In this document: piece by piece, positions 1 to 9,842 of the stretch
Layout: the number at the start of each line of letters is the position of its first letter
How positions within the stretch are numbered: the stretch's first letter is position 1
NCBI GenBank assembly: GCA_977017575.1
Contig: CDRNVI010000031.1
Coordinates: forward strand, 1-43,680
DNA length: 43,680 nucleotides
Direction: 5' to 3'
Origin: Paramoeba atlantica
Taxonomy: Eukaryota > Discosea
Notes under the pieces: model-generated
The model's database searches: none
What the model was told of the DNA's origin: nothing
What the model saw: only the letters and a program-made list of their open reading frames with translations
Translations under genes and position numbers: made by a program

Positions 1-974
1 GAAGAAGAAATTACGGAAACCCCACCTTACGAAGCGTCACAAAGCTCTACGTCTTGCCTTTGCAAAGAAGTATGAGCATTGGACGAACGCCGACTGGAGC
101 CATGTGCTTTTCACTGATGAAAGTAAGATCTGCCGTTTCGAGTCGAATGGCAGCCGGTGGGCGTGGGTGAGCTTTGGGGAAGCACTTTCAGAGCGAAATA
201 CACACAGCACCGTGAAGTACGGTGGGGGATCCATCATGGTATGGGGGTGTATGATGGCTCACGGCGTGGGCTCCATTGCTCTGGTTCATGGCAACATGAA
301 TGCTGAACAGTACGTTCAAATACTTCAACAGAATTTGTCTCCTTCCCTCCACAAGTTGGAAGTCATGAAGGACCGGATCATCTTCCAACAAGATAATGAT
401 CCAAAGCACACGAGTAAGAAGGCCCGGGAATTCCTTCGTTTACAAGAATTGTGTGTCCTAGACTGGCCCCCGCAGTCTCCCGATTTAAATCCCATAGAGC
501 ACCTATGGGGCGAGCTCAAAAAGTCGACTGCGGATCATCCAGATCCTCCCGTAGGAATGTTGGAACTTTGGGAACGCGCCCAAAAAGCGTGGGCAGGCCT
601 TCCTCCGAGTGCATGTCTTCCTCTTGTCCGCAGCATGCCCCGTCGTTTAAGGGCAGTAATTAGGGCGAAGGGGGGACTTACGAAGTATTAAGTTTTGGTC
701 ATTTTGGTTTGGTAAGGGTGAAGTAAGGCAAAGTTTTGGTCAAAAAAAAATAATCTCAAAAAAGTGAAAAAAGTGTTCAAGTGTTGGGATCGCATTATAT
801 CTTTCATAGTTTTTTATTGTAAGATCGTTGATGAAGTCTAAGTACGTGGGAATGTAAGCACTACTCCAGCCTACACTACTGTAATATACTACTGCATTAT
901 CCTCTGCATCTCTTTTGTAAAATATAAAAACATTAAAATTTGTGAAAACATTTGAACACTTTTGTTAGTTACTG
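1..974 (+). mobile_element. Tc1/mariner transposon, left part outside window
   Basis: The element contains a Tc1-type transposase and then about 280 bases of AT-rich sequence. It ends at 941-974 with TTTGTTAGTTACTG followed by TA. Read inward, that end is CAGTAACTAACAAAAG, the usual form of a Tc1 terminal inverted repeat with the TA target site at 975-976. The left end lies before the window, so the inverted pair cannot be checked. An internal copy of the subterminal word GTGTTCAA occurs near 772. Confidence 0.75.
2..691 (+). CDS. Tc1/mariner-type DDE transposase, N-terminus outside window
   Basis: The frame is open from the first codon of the window, so the gene starts upstream. It encodes a cut-and-paste transposase that acts on the element's inverted ends. 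The catalytic triad is visible: first Asp in VLFTDESK, second Asp in FQQDNDPKHTSK, and Glu in SPDLNPIEHLWGELK. The last two are 34 residues apart, the DD34E spacing of Tc1. The conserved Trp before PPQSPDLNP is present. About 229 residues are visible and no stop interrupts them, so this copy may be recent. The N-terminal paired HTH is not in the window. It ends with TAA. Confidence 0.9.
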   Translation, partial: KKKLRKPHLTKRHKALRLAFAKKYEHWTNADWSHVLFTDESKICRFESNGSRWAWVSFGEALSERNTHSTVKYGGGSIMVWGCMMAHGVGSIALVHGNMNAEQYVQILQQNLSPSLHKLEVMKDRIIFQQDNDPKHTSKKAREFLRLQELCVLDWPPQSPDLNPIEHLWGELKKSTADHPDPPVGMLELWERAQKAWAGLPPSACLPLVRSMPRRLRAVIRAKGGLTKY

Positions 975-976
975 TA

Positions 977-1629
977 TGTTCATATTACATGTAATACATG
1001 CCTATGTGTTCTATGAAAACTTTTTTTTGTTCATTGAACACGTAGAACGCATTGAACACTTTTTGGGGAGGTACACATCCCACGAACATGTTGATTATTT
1101 TTCATAAAACTTTTTGTTTTTGCGCATATCCAAGTGATTACACATGCCCTAGCTATGCAGTATAAGAATACCGCGGTATGAGGTTCTCTCTTAGTACGCG
1201 TGGCAGCTTTTTTGTACTCGCCGAACGTAATGCATTTCTTATTTCAAAATATTTTGTTGCTGTTGTTGTAAAAAACTATTGTTTCCCTCATTTAGTCAAG
1301 CATTATCTACAACCCTCAACAATTTCTAATGAGAGGACGAGGTCCCACAGGAACCTTTCGTGCCCGTCGAAGAAAAATGGGGAACCACCCCAATCGATTA
1401 CATGGGGAACCAATTCAAATACACAAATACATCCAATATCCTATAAGACCGACTTAAAGTCGGTTGAAAAACTTAACACTTTAACCTTGAAAGCTTTCAT
1501 CTATGACTTCCAAGTTCAGAGCTTATATGTGTCTGATACGGTGCAAACAAACAATATTTTTCCCATAACCTACAAATAATCCTCAAGGCATTCCAAATTT
1601 GCAAAGATACAATTCCATCAATTCTTTCC
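977..1629. other. No gene recognised
   Basis: AT-rich spacer after the Tc1 end. A 133-codon frame at 1178-1579 has no recognisable motif and a composition like the surrounding DNA, so I do not call it. A perfect small hairpin, ACCGACTT-A-AAGTCGGT, lies at about 1449-1465. It could end a transcript, but nothing else supports that. Confidence 0.5.
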
Positions 1630-1860
1630 TTAGTTAGACGGTTTCCTATTACCGCCAGTTCTCGCAACCTTACCTCGAAGCACACTTCGTACCTCAGCTT
1701 CGCGCTTGGATGCAGGAATGTCTCGCGCTGGCCCATTTCCAAGGGATTTCATTTTGAGTAAGGCCTTCAAAGACCATAAAGGCTGTGAATTCTCCTCCGA
1801 GTTGTCAGCTGTTTTTCTCCTTTTTGGTATCGGAGGCCGAGCCACTTTCATACGAAACAT
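1630..1860 (-). CDS. Small basic hypothetical ORF, 76 aa
   Basis: I do not recognise this ORF. It starts at an ATG (1858-1860) and encodes a Lys/Arg-rich peptide with a nuclear-localisation-like PKRRK near residue 12 and a second basic stretch at the C-terminus. Its amino-acid composition is more protein-like than neighbouring frames. It could be an isolated exon-sized gene, the N-terminal end of a dead transposon gene, or chance. No neighbour helps. Confidence 0.25.
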   Translation of the reverse strand: MFRMKVARPPIPKRRKTADNSEENSQPLWSLKALLKMKSLGNGPARDIPASKREAEVRSVLRGKVARTGGNRKPSN

Positions 1861-2964
1861 AAATAATATACCATCGACCTCACTCTCATACGAAACACTA
1901 ACCTTTATAAAATGATCACAGACGAATCCAGGGCTTGGGCGCTTAAAAGTTATTCAAAAAGTGTTTTCAAAAATTAGTAATTTACGAGTGGATTATATTA
2001 CGGTTAATTTCTTTAAGATCAATTTTAGCCAAAAATAACCTTAAAAGCGCAATTAAATCATACCGTAATTAATATACTATCCCCCCTATTTACACCCTAT
2101 GTAATAATTTACACCCTATGTAATAGGGCTACGTGCCACCCCCCTTTAATAGGGCCATTTTGTCTGGAAGGCCGAAAAATATTTCAGGGAAAGTGCCAAA
2201 AATTTGTCGAATGCGCCGCGAAGTGGCGGATTTCTTTTTCCGTATCTACTCCAACAACCACAAGTGTATGAAAAGGGAGTAGGAGCTTGTTTCACAACGA
2301 TAAAAAAACGTTACCTCGTTTGCCTTCAGTGAAAAGAGGTACCGTTGCTGAGACTGGAAAAGAATTCATACTACTTGCAACGGCCCCGGTTCTTGGCAAA
2401 GGGGGGCTTCGAATGATGTATTTGCTTATCGGCCCACGATTTTTTAGGGGATATTCAGATATAGAGATGATAATTCGAAGATCGTAATTTAATAAGACTT
2501 ATAGCAAAAGCGAATAACAACATGGGGTTAATAAATTGATGAAATCACTAAAAAAATCATGAAAATTATATTCGGGAAAAATTGAATGGAAAAAATAAAT
2601 TTTACTGTCTCATACTCACTCTCTTTTCATAGACTTCTTGGGCTTCGCTAGGTTCATTAACAAAGATGTCGACGTCAATGAGGACGTGCTGCTGAAGAGG
2701 GTTTTTATTTATATTCTTCCATGTCTCCCCTTTTTGTGGCTACTATTTTTTTTCGAAAAAAGATAATCAGTAAAAATGAGATTGTATGTGTATGTGTGTA
2801 TATGGGGCAAAGTAAAGCACTTCTGCACAAAGTAAAGCACTTCTGAATGTTTATTGTAGGAGTGGGACAGAAGACGAACTAATAATGGGAACGCAAAAAG
2901 AAAAGCTCCTCATAGTGGGTTCTACGCCACTTTTCCCGAATGAACGATTGCAGAGGGAAGCTAA
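1861..2964. other. Non-coding stretch with short direct repeats
   Basis: No gene is supported. It holds two copies of TTTACACCCTATGTAATA near 2090-2126, the shared repeat end listed at 2121-2172, and a 22-bp direct repeat (AAAGTAAAGCACTTCTG) near 2810-2850. The short frame at 2287-2487 has no recognisable feature. Confidence 0.5.
2121..2172 (+). repeat. Repeat end shared with 41152-41206
   Basis: This 52-bp stretch matches the reverse complement of 41152-41206, including the words TTTAATAGG and CCATTTTGTCT, with about one difference per six bases. Two dispersed copies in opposite orientation suggest the terminus of a mobile element family. C-rich blocks flank both copies. Confidence 0.5.
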
Positions 2965-3876
2965 TTACTCATCTCCCTCCTCGCTGCTTTCTTCCAAGGT
3001 GCTGCGCTCTAGAAACAACAAGGACTCAGAATACATGCGAAGGTCCGTAAGAATACGTTTTATACGCGAGCCTCCGTTCACTAAAAGTGCCCCGTTAGCA
3101 AGTTCTGCAAACATCTTCATTCTGTTGCAGCGTGTTTCCTCTGTGTGCCCCCGGCGCCCTCCTCGTTGCTTCAACTCGCGCTTCAAATGGTAGTTCGCAC
3201 TTTCCACGGTGTTCGTATGAAACCCTGTAGGGCTCGCCTACTCTTTTTTGTGGTTTACAACACCATGACGCCAAGACTTACTTATGCATTTACTCGCAGC
3301 TGCCCCGTCAGTGTACACTTGCGTGCGCTCGTTTTTGGCAAGGTGACGAACGTGAGCGGTCATGTCTGACGGAGTGGTGTGCTCCAAATATTTGACATAA
3401 ATGTCGAGCATCGGATAGTGCAGCCCACCGTCGACGTCCATGACTTCATCGCAATTCACCAATGTGTGGGACCAAGAGCTTCCGTTCTCCCGCACTCGTT
3501 TGCTGTGTCGATGACGAGACCTTTTGATTTGAGACACGCAAGTCTAGTCCTTTTGCATGTATACAACAGTCCCTTCGGCACGGTCGAAGCGTATATCATA
3601 CACCATTGCAATGATGCTCTCAAAATAGTTCGTAAATCTCCCTGTTTCTCGAATGATATTCCTCAGTGAGACGGCGAATGTCAGAGCGTAAATCATTATT
3701 ATCGTATTTTTAATGGTGCGCTGAGCACAGTTGCTAATCATCGGTTCTAAAACTCCATAAAGGCCTCGACAGGAATCGTTGTCTTGCGTCGGGCACAACC
3801 AATAAGTTTCAGTGCGGTCACAGGCCACAGGCTCCTCGTGATACTTTTCCTTGTCACACCATGCCTGCTGTACCAC
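2965..3876 (-). pseudogene. Merlin (IS1595/ISXO2-type) transposase, two in-frame stops
   Basis: One minus-strand frame reads through about 304 codons with only two TAG codons (near 3540 and 3237). Order: a zinc-ribbon-like N-terminus (CDRTETYWLCP with further Cys), a helix-rich linker, then the ISXO2 catalytic domain. The second Asp is in VYTDGAAA, the conserved VNHKKE follows, and the catalytic Glu is in FHTNTVESANYH. The first stop falls just after the Asp of QKD, where the family has a D-E pair, so a GAG to TAG change is likely. The C-terminus is acidic (EESSEEGDE). This is a plain DNA transposon, recently inactivated judging from the nearly intact frame. Confidence 0.8.
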
Positions 3877-3959
3877 TAGTTTGTGGTTTTTTGCCTGAAT
3901 TTTTTGATACTAAACCACAGTTATTATTCACATTCAAAAACAGGCACTTTGTGAATAAT

Positions 3960-4330
3960 AAGTGTGATTGCGGTGGTTGTATAACTACCGCGCTACACTC
4001 GATTATTGAAAAAAAAAGCGAACAAAAACAGTGAAAATATAAAGAGGAACACAGTAATATAATAGAAGAAAAAAAGATTAAAGGGGGCTCCGGTGGTCCA
4101 AAACTGAAAAAAAAGAAATTGAAAAAAATGGGAGGTCTAGGGGGGGGTCCAAGGGGGGCATACCGCACGAATTATTTTTTGAAAGAATTATTTTTCGACA
4201 AAAAACCGCAGATGGGGTAGCCGGGGTCTTGGCGCGTATTTTCCACCCCCCTACCAGGGGGTGAACCCCCCGCGTATCCGCAGGACGGGTCCGCCAAGTT
4301 CGGATTTTTTCGGAAAAAAAATGAAAAAAA
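3960..4330. repeat. Dispersed compound repeat, copies near 33400-33660, 34790-34860 and 39170-39370
   Basis: The block GAACAAAAACAGTGAAAATA with its flank TAAAGAGGAACACAG recurs at 34810-34850 and, inverted, at 33510-33560. The part with CTCCGGTGG, then a run of G and CCGCAGGACGGGTCC, recurs in similar form at 39180-39350. It begins with the palindromic word GCGGTGGTTGTATAACTACC. No coding potential is seen. It is probably a non-autonomous element or a mosaic of several. Confidence 0.55.
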
Positions 4331-4629
4331 ATTCAACTTGGCGAAAAACAAATTTTTCCAAAATCGTTTCCCCTATTGTATTTTGACAGTGTGGGACCTA
4401 TACTAGCTTTCTCGGCCGGTATTTTCAAAAGGTGTCCTTTCTTCGAGCCGTGGTGCGCCCTTCAAAATGACCCATTTTTGACTAAAAAAGGTGAAAAAGT
4501 ATTTTTCGGACCCCAAGGGGCCTTTTTGTCTCGAAAGAATGGTGTGGTTGGAGTGGCATTCTCCACCCAATACGTTCGGTAGGCTTTGGTTCATCCCTAC
4601 GAGTCATTTCCCACACGCAAACATCAGAT

Positions 4630-4845
4630 TTAGTGCTCTGAGAGCAAAAATATACGAAAATCACCCCATTTTTATCCGAAAATAGGCTATTTTTGGCTAT
4701 AATCTTTCCGTTTTCTTCAGCTTTCCTGGCCAATTTTTCTTTTTTAGGCTCTTCTTTAAACGAGGTGGTAGTTTTCAACGCGAAGCGCGCAGCATGAGTG
4801 ACTTCTAAGTTGAAAACAACCACCGCGTTTAACTAAGATTGTGAA
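4630..4845. repeat. Fold-back repeat, copy a
   Basis: Arms at 4744-4779 and 4809-4837 are inverted copies (TTAAACG..GGTGGTAGTTTTCAAC against GTTGAAAACAACCACCGCG). They enclose a loop of about 29 bases with GCGAAGCGCGCAGCATGAG. The flank from 4630 (TTTAGTGCTCTGAGAGC) matches 32733 closely and 32130 over its first bases. Four other copies lie in the window. Confidence 0.75.
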
Positions 4846-5254
4846 TAATATGTGTAATTGACACTTATTATTCATAATTACACTTATTCCCATGCGTCGA
4901 GAAAGAGAAATAGGGATCTCGTCGAGGTTAATTACGAAAGAGTAGTCCAAGAGCAGTGACACATCGCTGAAGGGGGTCGCAGCGTCGCAACTTTTAAGTC
5001 TCACGTGACGGTGCAACTTCTTTCCATTTGTAATTTTTTTTGGATTCGGATTTATAAAGCTGCTCTCTGCGATGGACGGTATACAATCCGTTCCAGGTCG
5101 CTCCGGACGGTCACTGGCAAGCCAGACCCTTCACAGACAGATATGGAAGTTTCGAGGCCGACGTCCTCTACCAGTTTCCGCTTGTCCAAGGTGGCACCAA
5201 CGTGCTGTTACCAACACGCTGCGTCGATGAATTGTACGTCAACACGGCTCACCC
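4846..5254. other. No gene recognised
   Basis: It contains an inverted pair of TGTGAATAATA / TTATTATTCA words (4842-4880) and a frame of 86 codons (5005-5265) without recognisable motifs that runs into the SINE. Nothing else is supported. Confidence 0.45.
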
Positions 5255-5457
5255 AAGAGGCTTAAGCCGGGTAAGGGAGATGGTTCCCTGAGGGGAGGGT
5301 CCGGGACGGTCCTCCGAGTACTGAGCCTAGTCGGTCCTTAGCCCAGCCACTTAGAGTGAGGCCGCCAGGAATAATGCGATGAGCTGGTTTGAACTCGCCA
5401 TCTGAGCACCATGTGCTTCAATCTTTGAGTTCTTGCCACTCCGCCACCTCCGTCTCC
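5255..5457 (-). repeat. tRNA-derived SINE (tRNA-Leu-like head)
   Basis: The minus strand begins with a tRNA-like head. It has a box A (TGGCGGAGTGGC, 5435-5446) and a box B (GAGTTCAAACC, 5386-5396) at the spacing of a tRNA with a long variable arm; GCACatgGTGC could form that arm. An ACTCAAAGA anticodon-loop-like word suggests Leu(CAA), but stem pairing is poor. An unrelated body of about 110 bases follows. This is the layout of a SINE moved by a LINE and transcribed by RNA polymerase III. The exact 3' end is uncertain, and no second copy is in the window. Confidence 0.55.
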
Positions 5458-5511
5458 TTCTAAAAGTGAAAATGTTTTTCTTTTATTTTATTTTTCTTCA
5501 CCTGTCTACTT

Positions 5512-5543
5512 AACATACCTACATATGTATATGTAGGTATGTT
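5512..5543. repeat. 32-bp near-perfect palindrome
   Basis: The two 16-base halves (AACATACCTACATATG and its near complement) pair at 15 of 16 positions. The word CATACC/GGTATG recurs in both orientations up to 5590. The rest of 5458-5728 holds nothing else I can name. Confidence 0.6.
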
Positions 5544-5728
5544 ATCTGTATATCTTGATAACATACCGGGGGGTATGTTAAACGGGTATGTGGTTTAAAT
5601 CTGGATTTGGAAGAAGCTTTTCCAAATACGAAAAACTTCCTTCGAACCTCTCCGGCAATAAATATAGTAACTTTGCAGATTTTCTCCTTGATAGAGCCAC
5701 GTAAACTGCTGAATGAGAAAGCATGCTT

Positions 5729-5950
5729 CTATGGTAGATTAGTATGAATTGTGGCTCCTTGGACTTTAGGTATTATGAACGAGAAACCGCAACCTATTTT
5801 CAGTTCATAGTCCAAATAGCTTTTTTTGAATTCGGCCGACACTCTGCCGTCAACGGTGGTTGCTGAAATTTCCACAACAGCGAAAGATGAGCAGTCTAAA
5901 ACTTCTCCAGGTTTACCTTGTTCCCTCACGTACTTTCCGAAACCAAAACG
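5729..5950 (-). CDS. Protein-like ORF fragment, unknown
   Basis: The last 70 or so residues of a 132-codon frame look like real protein: SFAVVEISATTVDGRVSAEF, then alternating polar and hydrophobic residues consistent with beta strands, ending ATIHTNLP. The upstream part of the frame runs into a GTGAATAATA repeat and is not coding-like. I do not recognise the family. It is probably the 3' remnant of a gene cut by the repeat. Confidence 0.25.
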   Translation of the reverse strand, partial: RFGFGKYVREQGKPGEVLDCSSFAVVEISATTVDGRVSAEFKKSYLDYELKIGCGFSFIIPKVQGATIHTNLP

Positions 5951-6040
5951 AATGTGAATAATAAAAAATGTGAATAATAACTGTATTTGTGAATAATAAC
6001 TGTACTTGTGAATAATAAAAAATGTGAATAATACCTGTGA
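5950..6040. repeat. Tandem GTGAATAATA repeat
   Basis: At least five spaced copies of TGTGAATAATAA lie in a row with irregular units of about 15-24 bases. The same word, direct or inverted, occurs at 3913-3955 and 4842-4880, so it is probably part of a dispersed repeat rather than a simple satellite. Confidence 0.6.
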
Positions 6041-6154
6041 GGGAGGTTTAATTATTGAGATCAAATTTGCACGCCCAAAGGATCTCTTTTGGGAAATTTC
6101 ATTAGGAAAGCACAAATGAATAAGCAATCGAGTTTTGTATTTCGCACAAAGGCT

Positions 6155-6822
6155 TTACTCCATTGTAGCAAGATTGCGCACGATTTCCAAAGTGCTAACA
6201 ATCGCTTCTTCACCAGCAGATGAAGCTGCTTCCTGAGAGTTCTCAGAGTCGGGAGAGTCATACAAGAGCGGAGGGCTACACTTTAAAATCTTTTTGTGGA
6301 GGCTCAGTGGGGAAGCGTTCCCAAGAACTTCTTTTGGGCGCTCATTTATTTCAAAAGCAACGCGGCGCACCTCTTCCTGCGACTGGGCAAGGAACGGGAG
6401 CTTTTTGGGATAATAGTCGCGCACTAGGCCATTAAAATTTTCAACGCCCCCCTTTCTCCCAGCTCGAGTACGGCTTGCAGAAAAAGGAAAAGATGTCGTA
6501 CGCCTCGTTGATTACCTCGTGCTTCGCGAATTCCGTACCATTGTCGTATGTAATGCTTCGCACACGGTACCCTTCAAGAGCTTCAACGATCATGTCAGCC
6601 ACATGATCTGACTTTTTTTTTTCAAGTTGACGCAGTATTCCAAATCTACTCTTCCGCTCGATCAGGATTAAGAGATATCTGCTGTGCTTGTTCCCGGCTG
6701 AGTCCTGACCGCGTAATCCCTACTCATTCTGCAATCTCCTGTGACATCTCTCCGTTATTATATAACAATGCGATATGCGACCGATGAGTTGGATTGATGC
6801 GTGTGCTGACTTCCGCCGTCAT
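6155..6822 (-). pseudogene. IS30-family transposase, internally deleted
   Basis: The start (ATG at 6820-6822) gives an HTH_38-like segment (THRSHIALLYNNGEMSQEIA, then a stop, then VGITRSGLSRE). After an apparent deletion and frame change comes the IS30 catalytic core: NKHSRYLLILIERKSRFGIL, the second Asp in SITYDNGTEFAKHEV, CKPYSSWEKG, and the Glu in GVENFNGLVRDYYPKKLP. The C-terminal signature INERPKEVLG follows. The first catalytic Asp was lost with the deletion, and a one-base shift lies in the G run before VENFNG. IS30 elements are otherwise bacterial, yet the neighbours here are eukaryotic elements. This is a plain DNA transposon. Confidence 0.82.
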
Positions 6823-6902
6823 TCACAGAAAATTGACAAAAAAAAGTATTATGACAGATTAGGGTGGGAGTTTCTATGACACGGCACTAGGCCCATAGCG
6901 AT

Positions 6903-7516
6903 TTATAAAGTGGAAACTATTTGCCACTTTTTTACCTTTTCGCCACCTAGTTCGACGCAGGCCTTCAGTCTACGATCGAAACTTAAGATGGTATTATTTA
7001 TCATCTCAGTCGGGAAAGAACTCCATGTATTTAGAATACGCCTTTGCAGTTCGGAAACTGTAGATGGTAGCTTTTCATTTACGTCTTGTTGTGTCATTGA
7101 CCATATGTTTTCAATGGGGGAATGATCGGGAGAATTTGGGGGCCGTTTAGTAGCTTAATTTTTCGTTTGTTCAGGTAATTTATGGTGGCCTTGTCCTTAT
7201 GAGAGGTGGCACCATCTTGTTGAAATATTCTTTTGCGGGGGTAAATAAACATCTTTTAATGTGTCTATCTACACTGTATGTTTCGTGGGTAATAGAGGTC
7301 CCGCTGGATAACATTTAAGCATCTCCAGTCAATTCCTATAGCACCCCACACCTGACACTTAGGCGCCCAGCGCACCTTTAGTCTCTTCGCAGGGGTCCCT
7401 CCTTTTTTTACACATATTTTCATTCTATTATCGTTTGTATCAAACACCTTCTCATCTGAGAATATCAATTTCGAATTGTCCTCTTTGTAAAAGGAAACTG
7501 TAAAGGTGGGGTACAC
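6903..7516 (-). pseudogene. Tc1/mariner-type transposase relic
   Basis: The minus strand shows, in order, KLIFSDEKVF (first Asp), WGAIGIDW, then in a second frame RIFQQDGATSHKDKA (second Asp), and back in the first frame RPPNSPDHSPIENIW (Glu). At least two frame changes are present. The N-terminal DNA-binding part is absent, because the frame starts at the edge of the CCCACTATTGG repeat block at 7511. It is inactive, and older than the copy at 2-691. Confidence 0.8.
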
Positions 7517-8086
7517 CCACTATTGGCAATCACCCACTCTTGGAAATCACCCACTATTGGAAATCACCCACTATTGGCAAATAATTAATTACCTCAAAAA
7601 TTGTTCAGATAGAATTTCTAAATGTACATTTGTAGCAACTAATGGATACCTTGAAGGCTGCGGCCATAAAGGAATTAGGTGATAACTCATGTGATATCGG
7701 TGTAGAAGTGTACTCTGACATCGAAAGTGATTTTGCATGCGATTTCGATGATGACGAGAAATGTCACAACGATTTTCCTACTACTTTACACCCCTCAGTA
7801 AGAGATCCCCCAGTAAGAGATCCCCCAGTAAGAGATCCCCCAGTAAGAGATCCCCCAGTAAGAGAGATTTGGCTCGTGAGCCCCAACAGGAGGCGTATAT
7901 GGCGTAGGGGGTGGGCGTCGGGGCCCTTCGGGGTTTTTCAGTAGAAAGAATAGAACAATTTGCGAAAAAACTTGCGATAAAAGAGAAATTTTGAATGCGT
8001 TCGTAAAACCCCTTTGTCCAAGAGTGGGTAATCTGACTTAAAAATCACCCACTCTTGGACAAAGGGGGTAAAAATCCCCCACTATT
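7511..8086. repeat. Repeat block bounded by CACCCACTATTGG words, with internal 15-bp tandem repeat
   Basis: The left edge (7511-7581) has four copies of CACCCACTMTTGG at about 18-bp spacing. The right edge (8009-8086) has an inverted pair: CCTTTGTCCAAGAGTGGGTA against its complement across a 13-base gap, then another CCCACTATTGG. Inside, five copies of AGTAAGAGATCCCCC (7796-7865) sit in a short frame (7642-7944) and encode a VRDPP repeat. Whether that 100-codon frame is used is unknown. The block resembles a small non-autonomous element inserted beside the Tc1 relic. Confidence 0.5.
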
Positions 8087-8655
8087 GGAAAAAAAGTTTC
8101 CTTTTTGGAGGCCTACGGAATGATTTTTTCATAAATCGACACTAATGTGAAAGTGGTAAAATAGTTTTTAATAAAACTAGCAATTGGTCAGCCCAAAAGT
8201 AGCGATTGTATGTCCCTTAAATATATGCCGCAAACATCAAACAATAAAAATAAGAACAGTAAGAAAAGCAACCCAAACCATTCGCGCAGGTTTCGAACCC
8301 GTTTTTGTTTTTTTAAAAATAAACATATTTTAATATTCTTGTATTTTTTATGAGCTAAAAACAGCGGGAACGGACAGATCTCAAAATTTTGAACGAAAAC
8401 GTGGTATGATAACCCTACCATGCCCCCTCATGGAAACAATACGGGGGGTGACTTTTTGGTAGCCAGGGGTTTATACACACCCCTGTATGTATATTAAACC
8501 CCTGTGTGTATATTAAATAGGGGTTTATACACACCCCTGCATGTATCTAACAATGTCCCTGACCTATAATGTACAATACACTATGCACAAACGGATCTAT
8601 ACACAAAGCCAGCTAAAAAAGAAAAAGAATAGACCAGGTATTGCACGAAATTTTT
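8087..8655. other. No gene recognised; short satellite near 8441-8550
   Basis: TAGGGGTTTATACACACCCC occurs twice (near 8465 and 8517). Between the copies is an inverted relative with ATTAAACCCCTGTGTGTAT. A box-B-like TTCGAACCC at 8290 has no matching box A. Nothing else is supported. Confidence 0.45.
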
Positions 8656-9842
8656 TTACTCATCCTCACTTGAAGGAGTTTCTTGGCTAGCTTCAGAAAA
8701 TCTGCAGAAACTATCGCTGAGATCATTCATTATTTCAATGTTTTCGCATCCGTAGAAATCGCGGATACACTCAAGTATATTAATGAAACGTACCTGCCAT
8801 GCTTCTTTGCTCTCGGTTTTCTCATACCCTTACTTCACGCATTGCAAGGCCGCATTGCGGCGCAGATCCATTGACGACATACCGTAATTATAGTGCTGTT
8901 GCTTTATCCAATGTTTGATTGTCCGGTGCGCAGCCTCCGCGTGGTTAGTATGGCGCCCTTTTAGAGTCACGAATTCTTTACTGTGATTTACAGTAAAATG
9001 GCGGCAGTACTCCCCCAAGTTAATACACACAAGTTAATATGTATACTACAAGTTAATATGTGTAACCCCGCCACTGTCCGGTGGTCGGTAACCACCACTG
9101 AACGTGCGCTCATTAAATGGGGAGTGATCAAACTGAGGAGCGTATTCTGGTCCCTTCGCTTGACCAGCTTACAGTACGTTCTCCCCATTTTCCGGTCATC
9201 AATCTCCGTGACGGTGACAAACTTTTCTGACTCGCTTTCCACGGTGATACTTTCTTTTCCCGATGAAAGTTTCATCGACTTGCAACTTCGAAAAATTAAA
9301 GACCACATTCTCCTGGCGAAAATACAGTAAGCAACTCTGGAAACCATGTGCAACAGATTAGTTACTGCCCTCTGACGCACTCCACGGTTACGGGCGATTT
9401 GTCCAGTCGTCAAATTATGGGCTATATCCGCCCAGATTAGAAGAAGGGTAGTAAGAGTGACGCTTGTTCGGCTGCTCAAGTAAGGTTCGTACCGAAAAAA
9501 CCTTGCCCTACACGCATTGGTGTCCCCCTCCCCAGGATGAGTGCGCTAAAAAAAACCGAAGGCTCCCCTTCATCCCCACCATGAACTCCCCCCGTGACGT
9601 TTACATTGCGGTTCCGACAAGAGTCCATGGTTTTTCATCCAGACCTCAGCCGCTTCCCCTTGAGGAATGTAACGCATGTTGCGCCATAACCGAATGCACG
9701 CGAAGCCCTCGCACTCCCGACACACACTATGTGCTTCGAAGGGAGGAATTGTGCCCTCAGTCCAAGATGGTTCACCTTCACGATTTTCAACACTACTATT
9801 GGTGTGAGAAGCTTGTGTTTCCAAGAAAGCCATGAAGCGCAA
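8656..9842 (-). pseudogene. Second Merlin (IS1595/ISXO2-type) transposase relic
   Basis: The order on the minus strand is: an N-terminal Cys-containing part (CRECEGFAC), an HTH-like part (TTGQIARNRGVRQRAVTNLL), then VTEIDDRKMGRTY (first Asp), SVVVTDHRTVAG (second Asp), and in a second frame YCRHFTVNHSKEFVTLKG and HTNHAEAAHRTIKHW (Glu). After one stop the frame goes on to an acidic tail ending SSEDE* at 8656. The second Asp and the NHS motif are separated by an AAGTTAATATGTGT expansion (9018-9064) and a frame change. It resembles the relic at 2965-3876 in layout and acidic tail, but not closely in sequence. Confidence 0.8.

Noticed and set aside
1178-1579. 133-codon plus-strand ORF
   Set aside because: Non-ATG context and no protein-like pattern; it crosses a small perfect hairpin.
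3237-3540. UAG read as sense in the Merlin frame
   Set aside because: LRR copy E ends at TAG in a natural place, and the Merlin gene is a relic, so two nonsense mutations are simpler.
4482-4823. Conserved minus-strand ORF (VVFNLEVTHAARFALKTTT) also at 32670-32927
   Set aside because: The similarity is the DNA identity of the fold-back repeat; the same arm is translated in both directions in other copies, and no conserved start or stop is kept.
8285-8300. tRNA gene suggested by a box-B-like TTCGAACCC
   Set aside because: No box A or cloverleaf can be found at the right distance on either strand.
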